Below are positions 16,705 through 26,249 of a stretch of 64,000 nucleotides of DNA, in pieces. Positions within the stretch are counted from its first letter, which is position 1. The number at the start of each line of letters is the position of its first letter. Location of the stretch: assembly GCA_014204635.1 (NCBI GenBank), contig JACHLS010000005.1, positions 124,001-188,000 of the forward strand, in the 5' to 3' direction. The notes beneath the pieces are model-generated. The model did no database searches and was not told the origin of the DNA. It was given only the letters and a program-made list of their open reading frames with translations. The stretch comes from Sporosarcina luteola (lineage in GTDB: Bacteria > Bacillota > Bacilli > Bacillales_A > Planococcaceae). Position numbers and translations under genes: made by a program.

Positions 16705-19700
16705 TTATTTTACGAATTCCGGAACAGGATCCGTTACATTTTTCTCAGTCACTTTCTCAGTTGCCTTCTTTACCACTACACGTCTTGTCACTAGCCGATA
16801 AACAGCCGGCACTAAGAATAATGTAATAATCGTTGCAAAGAGAAGTCCCGTGATAAGAACGGTCGCAAGTGGCGCCTGGTAATTGCCTGACGCGCCGGAT
16901 GCTAATGCGAGCGGCAGCATGCCGCCTACCGTTGTCAGTGTCGTCATGAAAATCGGACGGATCCGCTGTTTTCCAGCAGTGACGAGCGCCTCTTGCACTT
17001 GCATCCCTTCCCTCCGTAGTTGGTTCGTCCGGTCAATGAGCAGGATGGCATTATTAAGCACAATACCGATGAGCATAATGACGCCCATGCCGGATAAGAG
17101 GTTAAGTTCCCGTTGCGTTAGGAAGAGACCGACAATGACTCCGATGATGGCCATCGGAATGACGGACATGACGATGAGCGGATGACCTAAATGATTGAAT
17201 TGAACAGCCATTACAAAGTAGACAAGGAACATGGCAATGCCAAGAACAATTGCCATCTCTATCATCAATTGCTGTTGTTGCTCAATATCGCCGCCCGTGT
17301 CAATTGCATAACCCGTTGGAAGCTCGAAGTCATTGATCACCTTTTGGACGTCGCGATTGACCGCTCCCAAATCTCTGCCTTCGATATCAGCTCCTATGGA
17401 GATATATCGTTCTCCCTCCATATGCATGATCTCTTTCGGTGTTTGAATAGATTTAAATTCAATCAATGAAGAGAGCTTCACATCTCCCGCAGCTGTTGGC
17501 ATGGTCATGTTCAATGCATCGTCCGAAGAGCCCGCTTTTGTTGCCCATCTGACCATAAGTGGGATTTGTTCCTTGTTATACGGCATTTCACCGATCGGCA
17601 TATCGATAAATGCTTGTTGTAGAAATTGTTTTACTTGAACCTGTGTTAAACCAGCTTCCTCAATCGCTGTTTCTTTCAATACAACCTGTTGCTGCGCCTG
17701 GCTATTTTCCATCGAGTCAGTGATGCCGACAATTCCTCCAACAGATTGGAGCTTTTGGGAGAAACCCTTTCCAATTGATTGAAGTTTGGAAAAGTCTTCA
17801 CCTTTGATTACGACTTGGACAGGCGCGCCGCCTGGCCCATCCATCGCACTTTGAACATTCTTTATTGGCATAGTGTCCGTCAATCCACGAAGTGTTTTTA
17901 GAATCTCTTCGTTCACTTCTTTTTGGCCTGTCTTAATCTCATCGCCTTTTGTCATATTAATAATCCCGACCAGCAGATTGCCATTGTCAATGATAAATGA
18001 GGAATCCACATCATTCACGGCGTCTAATCGATCCACCACTTTTTGCACGACTTTCTCTTTCTCATTACCTTCCACACCTGGTTCTAACTCAATGAAGATT
18101 TCCGAATAGCGATTGAAAATATCCGGCATAATCGTCATCGGTATTTTATTCACAAGCAAGAGGGATCCGCCAAACATGAGGAAGAATAGGACGATTACGA
18201 GACCACTTCTCCACTTTTTCGCAACCATCCAAGAGATTGAAGCATTATAGTGCTTCATGACCTTGCCCTCAGTTTTTCCTTTGGACGTATTTCGGTAGTG
18301 CAAAAAACGTTCCGAAAGAGTTGGGATGATCGTGAAAGCGACAAGAACGGAGCTGATCAATGTCACTGCTACAACAATCGACAAAATAATCATGAACTGC
18401 CCCATATCCCCTCCAATAAAACCAATCGGCAAGAACACGACGATCGTTGTCAACATGGAGGAGATGACAGCTCCTGCAACCTCTTTTGTCCCAACAAGAA
18501 CCGCATCCAATTTGCCGAGACCCAGTTCTTTCTGCCTGTAAATGGATTCTAATATGACAATCGAGGAATCGACCATCATTCCAATACCCAATCCGAGACC
18601 GATGAGCGTCAGCATATTCAAGCTATAGCCTAGTAAATAGACTGTCAAAAATGTCAGCAAAACGGATGTGGGAATTGAAATACCTATAATGAGCGTCGCC
18701 CTGACATTTCGCAGAAATAACAACAAGATAGCTACAGCTACAATGCTTCCGATTAATATATTATCTGTTACTCCCTTGATGGATTCCTGGACAAAATCGG
18801 CTTGCGCCACCATTTCATTCAACTCGAAATCCTGAACAAGTCCTTCCTCGCGGATTTTTTCCACCTCTGCTCGGACTGCCTTTGCCATATCGAGCTGGGT
18901 TACGCCATTTGCCCTGCTGATTTGAATGAAAATTAAATCCTTGGAGCCATTCTTCCATACGTATGATGCATGTTCAAGCGGCTCAATAGAAACGGATGCG
19001 ATATCACTAAGTACAATAATTCCACTAGCAGTTGGTATTTCCACTTTACGTAAAGCATCTACATCTTCCAATTTTGTATGCCATCGCAGCAAAGACCCAT
19101 TCCCATCCTCGGAATTCAACTCCCCAAGCGTCATTTCTGAATTTGCTTCTGAGATGCTGCCAATAACTTGGGAGACATCAAGGCCGAGCTCTGCCACCTT
19201 TTGGCGATTCAACTGAATGGACACTTCATGCTCTACCATGCCTGATAGATCGACCTCTTGCACTTCTTTCAGGTTTTCCAATCTTGGTTTTAATATATAC
19301 CGGCTGAAAGAGGACATTTCTTCCATCTCTCCGCCTGAAGCTTCCATGAAGAACTCAGACCCTCCGCGTACCCCATATTGACCTGTGTAAGCTTCTTGGA
19401 TCTCCGGGTGCTGCGCTTGAAGGCTGTTCACAACCCGTTCCACTTCTTCAATGGCTTCCGTCCCTTTCCCTCTGGCGAAAACCATGTCTAACTGGGTGCC
19501 CCCGAGAATTGTCGAAGATTGAACCTTTTCCACATCCTCTAGCGCCAGTAATTTCTGTTCCAACGTATTTGTAATCCGTTCTTCTACGTCAATCGCCGCC
19601 ATATCTCCCGCCTCAATGACGACATAGCCTCCGTCTGCTCCGACAGATGGCATGATTTCCTTGCCGAGCCTGAATACCGCCAAGACCCCTAACAAAATGA

Positions 19701-19761
19701 TCATGGCTGATAATAAGCCGACCAACACCTTTTTCTTTACGATGCTTTCTAACATCTTCAC
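16705..19761 (-). CDS. RND-family efflux transporter (SwrC/AcrB type)
   Basis: A 1018-residue proton-driven exporter with the AcrB plan: one N-terminal membrane segment, a large outside loop, six segments, a second loop and five segments. The proton-relay region in the fourth segment is intact (GLGIGMMVDSSIVILESIY), and the second half has the matching GIVLNNAILLID. Gram-positive members such as SwrC of Bacillus subtilis export surfactin and other amphiphiles; that substrate class is inferred. GTG 19761 with AAGGGG seven bases upstream fits best. No adaptor or outer-membrane gene is nearby, as expected for a Firmicute. It is divergent from an AraC regulator that may control it. Confidence 0.93.
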   Translation of the reverse strand: MKMLESIVKKKVLVGLLSAMIILLGVLAVFRLGKEIMPSVGADGGYVVIEAGDMAAIDVEERITNTLEQKLLALEDVEKVQSSTILGGTQLDMVFARGKGTEAIEEVERVVNSLQAQHPEIQEAYTGQYGVRGGSEFFMEASGGEMEEMSSFSRYILKPRLENLKEVQEVDLSGMVEHEVSIQLNRQKVAELGLDVSQVIGSISEANSEMTLGELNSEDGNGSLLRWHTKLEDVDALRKVEIPTASGIIVLSDIASVSIEPLEHASYVWKNGSKDLIFIQISRANGVTQLDMAKAVRAEVEKIREEGLVQDFELNEMVAQADFVQESIKGVTDNILIGSIVAVAILLLFLRNVRATLIIGISIPTSVLLTFLTVYLLGYSLNMLTLIGLGLGIGMMVDSSIVILESIYRQKELGLGKLDAVLVGTKEVAGAVISSMLTTIVVFLPIGFIGGDMGQFMIILSIVVAVTLISSVLVAFTIIPTLSERFLHYRNTSKGKTEGKVMKHYNASISWMVAKKWRSGLVIVLFFLMFGGSLLLVNKIPMTIMPDIFNRYSEIFIELEPGVEGNEKEKVVQKVVDRLDAVNDVDSSFIIDNGNLLVGIINMTKGDEIKTGQKEVNEEILKTLRGLTDTMPIKNVQSAMDGPGGAPVQVVIKGEDFSKLQSIGKGFSQKLQSVGGIVGITDSMENSQAQQQVVLKETAIEEAGLTQVQVKQFLQQAFIDMPIGEMPYNKEQIPLMVRWATKAGSSDDALNMTMPTAAGDVKLSSLIEFKSIQTPKEIMHMEGERYISIGADIEGRDLGAVNRDVQKVINDFELPTGYAIDTGGDIEQQQQLMIEMAIVLGIAMFLVYFVMAVQFNHLGHPLIVMSVIPMAIIGVIVGLFLTQRELNLLSGMGVIMLIGIVLNNAILLIDRTNQLRREGMQVQEALVTAGKQRIRPIFMTTLTTVGGMLPLALASGASGNYQAPLATVLITGLLFATIITLFLVPAVYRLVTRRVVVKKATEKVTEKNVTDPVPEFVK

Positions 19762-20125
19762 AAGTAAACCCCTTCCATTCATAATCAACCAACTGACATA
19801 ACCGTACCACCTGAGTTCGGCACATCATAACGAGCCCCCGTCCGATTTCTTATTCAGCCTTAGGATGTAGATTCAGATAATAAACAATTTGTTGTACAAT
19901 GGGTCTACTCAGAAAGGGAGTTTCCAGTTAAGATGAGGAAAAGGTTGGGCTGCAGAATGAAAGTAGTCCTTGGAAAATGTGAAACCACTTTATAACTAGA
20001 AAGGAATATCGATTCTTGCCGATCGTGTTGTCCTTTTCCACCCTGCGGTAATCAATCTTCCTTTCGACATTCATTTTAAAATGCCATATAACGAAGCTAC
20101 TAATAGACTATAGGCTGGTGCCAGT
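19762..20125. other. Intergenic region between divergent RND and AraC genes
   Basis: About 360 bp with no open frame worth calling. It should hold the promoters for both genes. One plus-strand candidate -10 (TACAAT near 19894) is visible without a convincing -35. No clear operator or RNA structure was recognised. Confidence 0.5.
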
Positions 20126-20986
20126 ATGATGAAAAAAGTTGAAACCACCAATTTCATACTTCACGCTAAAAGCGATGAGTTCTATTGGGAAGGGGACGGA
20201 CAGTTGTCCATCAAAACTTTCTCAGGCGGACGGGCCTTATACAAGACGGACAATGGGTTTTTCGCTGTGGAGGAGAATCGATATTTATTGTTGAATAATG
20301 GGGACTATACGATCGCAATTGATGAGGAGCAAGAGGTCGAATCCTTCTGTCTCTTCTTCCAGCATGGTTTTGCCGAGGAAGTCTATCAGACACTTACCAA
20401 TACAACCAATCAGCTATTGACTGATCCGTATCGAGACAAGGAATCGTTAGGCTTTTTCGAGAAAACATACGAAATGAATAAAAGCCTTTTTTTACAGCTT
20501 CAGATAATGAAGCAGCAATACCCTAATAGGAAATATGACAAGCTTTGGCTGGAGGAGCAGTTTCATGGCATGATGCAGCATCTCCTAACAGCACACCAAA
20601 TTGCAGAAAAAGAGCTGGAATCCATCCACATGTTGCGGAACTCTACAAAGGTGGAGTTATATAGACGTGTTGCCACAGCCGATGATTTTATCCGGGCCTT
20701 TTACAAGGAGCCGATTCAACTCAAGGACATCGCCAAGGAGGCATGCATGTCGACAAACCATCTCTTGCGTACGTACAAGCAAGTATATGGTATAACACCT
20801 CACCAACAACTATCGAAACTGCGAATTCAGGAAGCTAAGAAACGATTGGCGGATATCGAATGGTCCATCACCGCTATTGCTCTTGATCTCGGTTTCCAAT
20901 CACCCGCTGCCTTCAGCAAGGCATTCAAATTAGCCATCGGCTGTTCACCCCTCGATTATCGTAAAAAGGTGATTTTGGACAAGTAG
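20126..20986 (+). CDS. AraC family transcriptional regulator
   Basis: A 286-residue regulator: N-terminal ligand-binding, probably cupin-like region (1 to about 150), then the two helix-turn-helix motifs of AraC at about 185-280 (IQLKDIAKEACMSTNHLLRTYK and ITAIALDLGFQSPAAFSKAFK, each read across two helices), ending in SPLDYRKK. ATG 20126 is followed by a second ATG; the ribosome binding site is weak for both. The ligand is unknown. It is divergent from the RND exporter and 50 bp before a VOC gene, either of which could be a target. Confidence 0.9.
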   Translation: MMKKVETTNFILHAKSDEFYWEGDGQLSIKTFSGGRALYKTDNGFFAVEENRYLLLNNGDYTIAIDEEQEVESFCLFFQHGFAEEVYQTLTNTTNQLLTDPYRDKESLGFFEKTYEMNKSLFLQLQIMKQQYPNRKYDKLWLEEQFHGMMQHLLTAHQIAEKELESIHMLRNSTKVELYRRVATADDFIRAFYKEPIQLKDIAKEACMSTNHLLRTYKQVYGITPHQQLSKLRIQEAKKRLADIEWSITAIALDLGFQSPAAFSKAFKLAIGCSPLDYRKKVILDK

Positions 20987-21036
20987 GAAATGCCATTACA
21001 ATGTAAGATAGGTGCATATGGAAGGGAGAGAAGAAG

Positions 21037-21417
21037 TTGAGTCATTCTATTAATAAAATTGGACAAATTGCTGTGCCGGTAAAGAATTTTGAAAGAGCGG
21101 TTTCCTTTTACGAAAACGTGCTGGGCTTGCCAAAACTGTTTGAGACAGGCCATCTCGCGTTTTTTGATTGCGGAGGCGTACGTTTGTTGCTAAGCCCGCC
21201 AGAAAAAGAGGAATTCGCGAATGCCAGCTCCATCATTTATTTTCACGTGGAACATATCGAAGAAGCGTATACCGCCTACAAAGAAGCCGGTGTACTCTTT
21301 ACGGATGAGCCGCATGTAATCGCAAAAATGGGGCAAACCGAAACTTGGATGGTGTTTTTTAGAGATTCGGAGAACAATACTCTTGCCTTCATGAGTGAAA
21401 AGATTGTGTCTGAATAA
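21037..21417 (+). CDS. VOC (glyoxalase) family protein
   Basis: A 126-residue two-repeat VOC protein: INKIGQIAVPVKNFERAVSFYENVLGLP is the first module (read across strand and helix), and the second ends in VFFRDSENNTLAFMSE. The metal-ligand pattern resembles glyoxalase-like enzymes and antibiotic-binding proteins, but the reaction is unknown. The start is TTG 21037 with GGGAG about nine bases upstream. It follows the AraC gene by 50 bp and may be cotranscribed. Confidence 0.87.
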   Translation: MSHSINKIGQIAVPVKNFERAVSFYENVLGLPKLFETGHLAFFDCGGVRLLLSPPEKEEFANASSIIYFHVEHIEEAYTAYKEAGVLFTDEPHVIAKMGQTETWMVFFRDSENNTLAFMSEKIVSE

Positions 21418-21421
21418 ATGA

Positions 21422-21446
21422 AAGGAGCCCGATGGATGGGCTCCTT
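21422..21446. terminator. Bidirectional terminator
   Basis: AAGGAGCCC / GGGCTCCTT, a perfect 9-bp stem with a 7-base loop between the convergent VOC and symporter genes. Confidence 0.8.
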
Positions 21447-21455
21447 AATGTTTGT

Positions 21456-22727
21456 TTATGCTTTTTCCACAGTCTGGAAGTATGTTTTTTGTTTTTGTTC
21501 ATCAAAACGGCCTTCCCATTTCGACATGACAACGGATGCCAACGAGTTGCCGACCACATTGACGACAGTCCGCGCCATGTCAAGAATCCGGTCGATACCC
21601 GCAATAAACGCCAAGCCTTCGAGTGGAATTCCAACTGTGCCGAGCGTCGCGAGCAAGACGACAAACGAAACGCCTGGGACACCTGCGATGCCCTTCGATG
21701 TAATCATCAAGACGAGAACGAGTGTGATTTGCTGCATGATACTCAAGTCAATATCGTACATTTGTGCAATGAAGATCGCTGCAATTGCCTGATATAATGT
21801 CGACCCATCCAAGTTGAATGAGTATCCTGTCGGCACAACGAAGGAGACTACATCTTTCGGACACCCGATCTTTTCCATCTTCTCGAGTACTTTTGGCAAT
21901 ACCGTTTCCGAGCTCGATGTCGAGTATGCCAAAATCAGTTCGTCCTTCAATACTTTAAAGAGAAAGAAAATGTTAAAGCCGACGAGTTTCGCAATACCGC
22001 CAAGCACAACAATAATAAACAACGCCATCGCCACGTAGACCAAGATCAGCAGTTTGCCGAGTGGCACCAGCGAGGACAATCCAAATTTTGAAATCGTTAC
22101 ACCAATCAGAGCGAACACGCCGAATGGAGCAAATCTCATAATTAAATTCGTCACCCAGAACATCGTATCAGCTACGCCTGAGAAGAATGCCAGCACCGGT
22201 TTCCCTTTTTCCCCAATCGCTGCTACGCCAAGGCCGAAAAGGACCGAGAAGAAAATGATGGATAGCATATTGCCTGCTGCCATCGCCTGAATGATGTTGC
22301 TTGGCACAATATTGACAAGCACATCCAAGAAGCTTTCATGTTGCACTTGTTCTGTTGTTTGGACATATTGATCGATATTCCCCTTGGAAAGAGCCGACAT
22401 ATCAACTCCAACACCCGGTTTGACAATATTCGCAGCCAACAGACCGACAACAATTGCAATCGTCGTGACAATTTCAAAATAGATGAGCGTTTTCCCGCCC
22501 AATTTCCCAAGTTGCTTGATATCACCGGTTCCAGCAACCCCCAGGATGAGCGTCGATATGATGATCGGCACTACAATCATTTTGATCATGTTAATGAACA
22601 TCTTACCAATTGGATCTAAATATGTCTCTACAGCAGGATTTTCATAAAAAATGGCACCTACTATGATACCTAACACGAGACCGATTAAAATCTGATACGC
22701 CAGTGGTAGTTTGAATAGCTTTTTCAT
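21456..22727 (-). CDS. Dicarboxylate/amino-acid:cation symporter (DAACS; GltP/DctP type)
   Basis: A 423-residue transporter that takes up glutamate, aspartate or C4-dicarboxylates with sodium or protons. The DAACS marks are present: the serine-rich hairpin AYSTSSSETVLP, the membrane motif PTGYSFNLDGSTLY with NxDG, and the C-terminal IDRILDMARTVVNVVGN that binds the substrate carboxylates. Eight membrane segments plus two re-entrant loops fit. It starts at ATG 22727 with GAGGTG upstream. A terminator separates it from the GlnL-like gene and a cre-like site lies in its leader, so it has its own catabolite-controlled promoter; regulation by the adjacent GlnK/GlnL pair is likely but inferred. Confidence 0.94.
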   Translation of the reverse strand: MKKLFKLPLAYQILIGLVLGIIVGAIFYENPAVETYLDPIGKMFINMIKMIVVPIIISTLILGVAGTGDIKQLGKLGGKTLIYFEIVTTIAIVVGLLAANIVKPGVGVDMSALSKGNIDQYVQTTEQVQHESFLDVLVNIVPSNIIQAMAAGNMLSIIFFSVLFGLGVAAIGEKGKPVLAFFSGVADTMFWVTNLIMRFAPFGVFALIGVTISKFGLSSLVPLGKLLILVYVAMALFIIVVLGGIAKLVGFNIFFLFKVLKDELILAYSTSSSETVLPKVLEKMEKIGCPKDVVSFVVPTGYSFNLDGSTLYQAIAAIFIAQMYDIDLSIMQQITLVLVLMITSKGIAGVPGVSFVVLLATLGTVGIPLEGLAFIAGIDRILDMARTVVNVVGNSLASVVMSKWEGRFDEQKQKTYFQTVEKA

Positions 22728-22748
22728 TGATAGGTCACCTCTTTCGTT

Positions 22749-22762
22749 TGCAAGCGCTTTCT
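22749..22762 (-). promoter_or_regulatory. cre-like site (CcpA) in the symporter leader
   Basis: The minus strand reads AGAAAGCGCTTGCA, close to the cre consensus TGWAANCGNTNWCA with a full AAAGCGCTT core. It is 22 bp upstream of the symporter start, a position suited to catabolite repression by blocking transcription. Binding of CcpA is inferred. Confidence 0.65.
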
Positions 22763-22802
22763 TTTCAAAAGAACCTTAATCACAACTATAAGGGCAACCT
22801 AC

Positions 22803-22842
22803 AAAAAACGACGCAATCCGACAAAAAGGGATGGCGTCGTTT
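22803..22842 (-). terminator. Terminator after the GlnL-like gene
   Basis: On the minus strand AAACGACGC and GCGTCGTTT form a perfect 9-bp stem with a long loop, followed by TTTGT. It starts one base after the GlnL stop. Confidence 0.75.
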
Positions 22843-22843
22843 C

Positions 22844-23749
22844 TTAAATTTTTTCAAACCGATGAGCTCCACTTCGTTTTTCCATCGTTTCAATACATAG
22901 CACTTGAATGAATTTCTTACTGTTCACCTTGATTTTCGGGAGAGGATGATTCCCTTCCATCGCCGTTACAAGTGCTCGGATATCCTGTAAATCGAAATAA
23001 CGAGGACCATAGTATTCGAATTCCGGTATGGTGTAATCGAGCACAGCAAGGGAAGCGATATGTTCCATTGCCGCGAGAACAGCTCTTCGGATCCGTTGTT
23101 CCATCGCTTTGCTTTCTTTGTGCAGCCCGTCTCCTTCATATCCTTTTTGACGGGCAGCTTGTTTATACAGTTCCTTTAACGGCGGCACAGAAGCGGTCGA
23201 TTCACTATGGGCGGCGATCAGTTCCACTAATAAAATCAGATCTTCACTTCCCGCTTCACCGGCAATGCCCATATCCTTCAAGACAGATAAAACAGTTCCT
23301 CGAAGAGAGATCGGTTTGCCACCACCTTGATTAGTGCCCAGATGGGAAAGCGATTGTTGAATGGTCAGCAAGGATTGTTTCAATTTCGCTTGCTCCGCCG
23401 TTTTTCTTAAGACACTTTGCACTTCTACCCGATTGATCGGCTTATGGATAAAAAACTCAATGCCATGTTGATAAGCCTGTCCGACCATCTCTTTATTATT
23501 CACTTGAGAAATCATGATGAACTGCCCCGTGTAACCTAGTTCCTGCAAACGTTCTATCGTTTCCAAGCCGTCCATGCCAGGCATGAGCAAGTCGATCAAC
23601 ACAATATCGGGACGGAGTGTTATCACCGATTGAATGGTGGATGAACCGCCACTTTCATCTCCAATGACCATGCCAATACCGCCTTCTATAATGATTTGCT
23701 TCAACATGGCGCGGCTCGCTCGATCATCATCCACAATAAAATACCGCAT
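22844..23749 (-). CDS. glnL: Response regulator of the GlnL (YcbB) family
   Basis: A 301-residue response regulator. The receiver has the acidic pocket VDDD at 6-9, phosphoacceptor Asp53 in VLIDLLMPGMDG and Lys103 in IHKPIN. The C-terminal half (about 150-301) matches the YcbB-type DNA-binding domain of Bacillus subtilis GlnL, which with GlnK activates glutamine utilisation genes (glsA-glnT). Here the nearest metabolic gene is a glutamate/dicarboxylate symporter, a sensible target. It follows the kinase gene by 3 bp and is closed by a terminator. Confidence 0.88.
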   Translation of the reverse strand: MRYFIVDDDRASRAMLKQIIIEGGIGMVIGDESGGSSTIQSVITLRPDIVLIDLLMPGMDGLETIERLQELGYTGQFIMISQVNNKEMVGQAYQHGIEFFIHKPINRVEVQSVLRKTAEQAKLKQSLLTIQQSLSHLGTNQGGGKPISLRGTVLSVLKDMGIAGEAGSEDLILLVELIAAHSESTASVPPLKELYKQAARQKGYEGDGLHKESKAMEQRIRRAVLAAMEHIASLAVLDYTIPEFEYYGPRYFDLQDIRALVTAMEGNHPLPKIKVNSKKFIQVLCIETMEKRSGAHRFEKI

Positions 23750-23752
23750 TGG

Positions 23753-25021
23753 CTACTCAACCCGTTTCTGAATGTTTTTACAAGGTAATGCTATAGTAAA
23801 GACAGTCCCTTGTCCATTCGATCGTACTTCCATTGTTCCTTCTAGTGAGTGAACGATATCCTTAACATGGGAGAGGCCGATTCCGGTCGCCGCCACGCCT
23901 TGCTCGTTATATTTTGTCGTAAATCCTGGTTCAAAGATGATTGGCAGCAAATCGTCAGGAATTCCGTTCCCTGTATCCCGCACCTGTACGATCAGCTTCC
24001 CATCTACATTGTCTGCGGAAATATCAATCCGCCCTTCTGCAGGCAAAGCTTCCACTGCATTGGCCACCACATTATTGATCAGTGCAAGCAAAGCTGTCGC
24101 TGATTCCGATTCCATATCAAAGGTTGCATCAGTATGGAAAGACACTTCTTTGTGAAGGTATTCGGCGTATGTTTCATTTGCATTCACCACAAAACGGAGC
24201 AATTCTGACAGCCGATAGATGTTTCGGCTATCTGGTCGATTCAGTTTCGTCAGACCCGTTAAAACTCGTTGTGCATCCTTTTTCACTTCGTGGATTTCCT
24301 GGGCAATAGACAATGCTTGCCTGCTATACACCAGTAATCCTTCTGCTTTTAATGTTCGATAGAGATCATGGCTCGCCAGCGTTACTTGTTCAATATGCTT
24401 CATCGACTTTTCAATATACAATGTTTCCGTGTAAAGACCAGAACTCAACTCCATCATTTCTTGAATCCGCCTTTTCTGCTCATTGACAATGACAGCACTG
24501 TAAAGACCGATTGCAAAATAATTTCGAATGATCGCAACTCCAATCAGCAGTAACCACTCCCGCATGCCGAATTCATAGTGTGCAACCCACACGGAGCGAA
24601 TGAAGTGTTCCACCGTATTGCCCGTCAACTCGACGAAAGCGGCCAAGGCGCCTACCAGTAAAAGATTCGTTTGATGAGATTTTGTTTTTAAAAAATGAAG
24701 CCCGGTTGCATAAATCATATAAAAAGCAAAGGCTGGCAAATGCTCTCGGATACTTTCCACAAACTCCATGTGGCCGAACGCCCGATCTCCAGCCACTCTT
24801 AATAAAACGACAACCACCCCGGTCATGATTCCTGTTTGAATCAAGGACCGGGGAGGCCGGATAAGAACATATAGGAAAAATGCAATGCTGCCCAGCCCGA
24901 ACCTGAACAGCTCCCCATTAAATGGGATGACTTTAATTTCACTGGCAAATGCCGTCAATAAAGCGATGACAACCATCTGTATCAACTCTTTTTGTCGGGT
25001 TGGCCGCGCATTACTACTCAT
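23753..25021 (-). CDS. glnK: Sensor histidine kinase of the GlnK (YcbA) family
   Basis: A 422-residue membrane kinase with about six N-terminal membrane segments (to about 200), a coiled region, a probable phosphoacceptor His in SIAQEIHEVKKDAQRV, and an ATPase domain with N box ALINNVVANAVEA, G1 DTGNGIPD and G2 GVAATGIGLSHV. This order fits GlnK, partner of GlnL. ATG 25021 has AGGTG six bases upstream; GTG 25030 is in the same frame. It follows the MFS gene by about 30 bp without a terminator, so the MarR-MFS-GlnK-GlnL genes may share one transcript. Confidence 0.86.
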   Translation of the reverse strand: MSSNARPTRQKELIQMVVIALLTAFASEIKVIPFNGELFRFGLGSIAFFLYVLIRPPRSLIQTGIMTGVVVVLLRVAGDRAFGHMEFVESIREHLPAFAFYMIYATGLHFLKTKSHQTNLLLVGALAAFVELTGNTVEHFIRSVWVAHYEFGMREWLLLIGVAIIRNYFAIGLYSAVIVNEQKRRIQEMMELSSGLYTETLYIEKSMKHIEQVTLASHDLYRTLKAEGLLVYSRQALSIAQEIHEVKKDAQRVLTGLTKLNRPDSRNIYRLSELLRFVVNANETYAEYLHKEVSFHTDATFDMESESATALLALINNVVANAVEALPAEGRIDISADNVDGKLIVQVRDTGNGIPDDLLPIIFEPGFTTKYNEQGVAATGIGLSHVKDIVHSLEGTMEVRSNGQGTVFTIALPCKNIQKRVE

Positions 25022-25052
25022 GTTGTTCACCTATCTATCGCAGATTTGACAC

Positions 25053-26234
25053 TTATTGTTCCACTTCCATCGTACCTTTTCTACGCTTCCCGAACAACAA
25101 AACAAATACAAACAAGGAAAGCAGGACAACGGCTGTCAACGTTACGTACATGCCGCTATAACCTGTATGCGGAATGAGCTGGCCTAATAAATAAGGACCG
25201 AAACCAAAACCGCAATCCAAAAAGATATAAAACGTCGAAGTTGCTACACCAATACGATCGATTTCAATCCCTTTTAAAGCAATGGCTTGGGCGCATGATT
25301 GGAAGTTCCCGAAGCCCAGCCCAATAATTGCACCAGCAACTAGCAACATAAATCCATTATGCGCTTGGCTTAACAGCAAGAGACCTCCTGCGAACAGAAT
25401 CAATGCAGGGTAGACGATAAATTTCGCTCCCTTTTCATCCAATAGCTTTCCAGAGAAAGGACGAGATAGCAGGACAACAAATGCATACACAAGGAAGAAG
25501 AAGCTTGCCGCTTTCACGACATTGATTTCCTTCGCATAAAACGAAAGGAATGAAAGGACACCTGAATAGGAGAGTCCGACAAATAATGTGATGATCGAGA
25601 TGGGCAGTGCTCTTTTTTCAATAAATTGAGAATGTCGTTTTTCTTTCACATGATTAGACATCGGTGCCACTTCTTCTTCTCTGACAAAAAAGAACATCAG
25701 CATATTCACAATGCTGAGGGCAAGGCAAATCCAAAATAACACTTGAAACGGATAATGCTGGCTCATGAAAATTCCGAGAAATGGACCGATCGCCGTGGAA
25801 AGAACTGTGCTCATACTAAAATAACCGATACCTTCTCCGCGTCGGGTCGGCGGAATGATTTTCGCCACCATTGTCCCGGTCGCAGTAGATGCGAATCCAA
25901 GACCAATCCCATGAATTAAACGTGTAGCTAAAAGAAGCGGCAGCGAAACAGCACCAAAATAAAGGCCTGTACCAATTAAAAAAACTACTAATCCGATGAA
26001 TAGCAGTTTCTTGCTGCCGATTTTGGCAATCAAATTCCCAGACCCGATCCTTGCAATCAATGTACCAATAATGAATATACCTGAAACGAGCCCGGCAGTA
26101 CCTGTGGAAGCTCCAAACTCCTCTACGGCATACGGTGCAATGGTGACCATTAATAAATACATGACCATCATGATGAAGAAATTGATAATCGAGATGATAA
26201 TAAAATCCTTTGTCCATAAACTTTGTTTTTCCAT
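25053..26234 (-). CDS. MFS efflux transporter
   Basis: A 393-residue, 12-segment transporter of the drug-efflux MFS class. The motif A loop is present in the form GNLIAKIGSKKLLF, and RLIHGIGLGFASTATGTMVA is a motif B/C-like region typical of exporters. It follows the marR gene by 15 bp and is thus the likely target of that repressor. Substrate unknown; arabinose-type efflux and multidrug export are both possible annotations. Confidence 0.9.
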   Translation of the reverse strand: MEKQSLWTKDFIIISIINFFIMMVMYLLMVTIAPYAVEEFGASTGTAGLVSGIFIIGTLIARIGSGNLIAKIGSKKLLFIGLVVFLIGTGLYFGAVSLPLLLATRLIHGIGLGFASTATGTMVAKIIPPTRRGEGIGYFSMSTVLSTAIGPFLGIFMSQHYPFQVLFWICLALSIVNMLMFFFVREEEVAPMSNHVKEKRHSQFIEKRALPISIITLFVGLSYSGVLSFLSFYAKEINVVKAASFFFLVYAFVVLLSRPFSGKLLDEKGAKFIVYPALILFAGGLLLLSQAHNGFMLLVAGAIIGLGFGNFQSCAQAIALKGIEIDRIGVATSTFYIFLDCGFGFGPYLLGQLIPHTGYSGMYVTLTAVVLLSLFVFVLLFGKRRKGTMEVEQ

Positions 26235-26249
26235 CGACTCACTCTTTCG

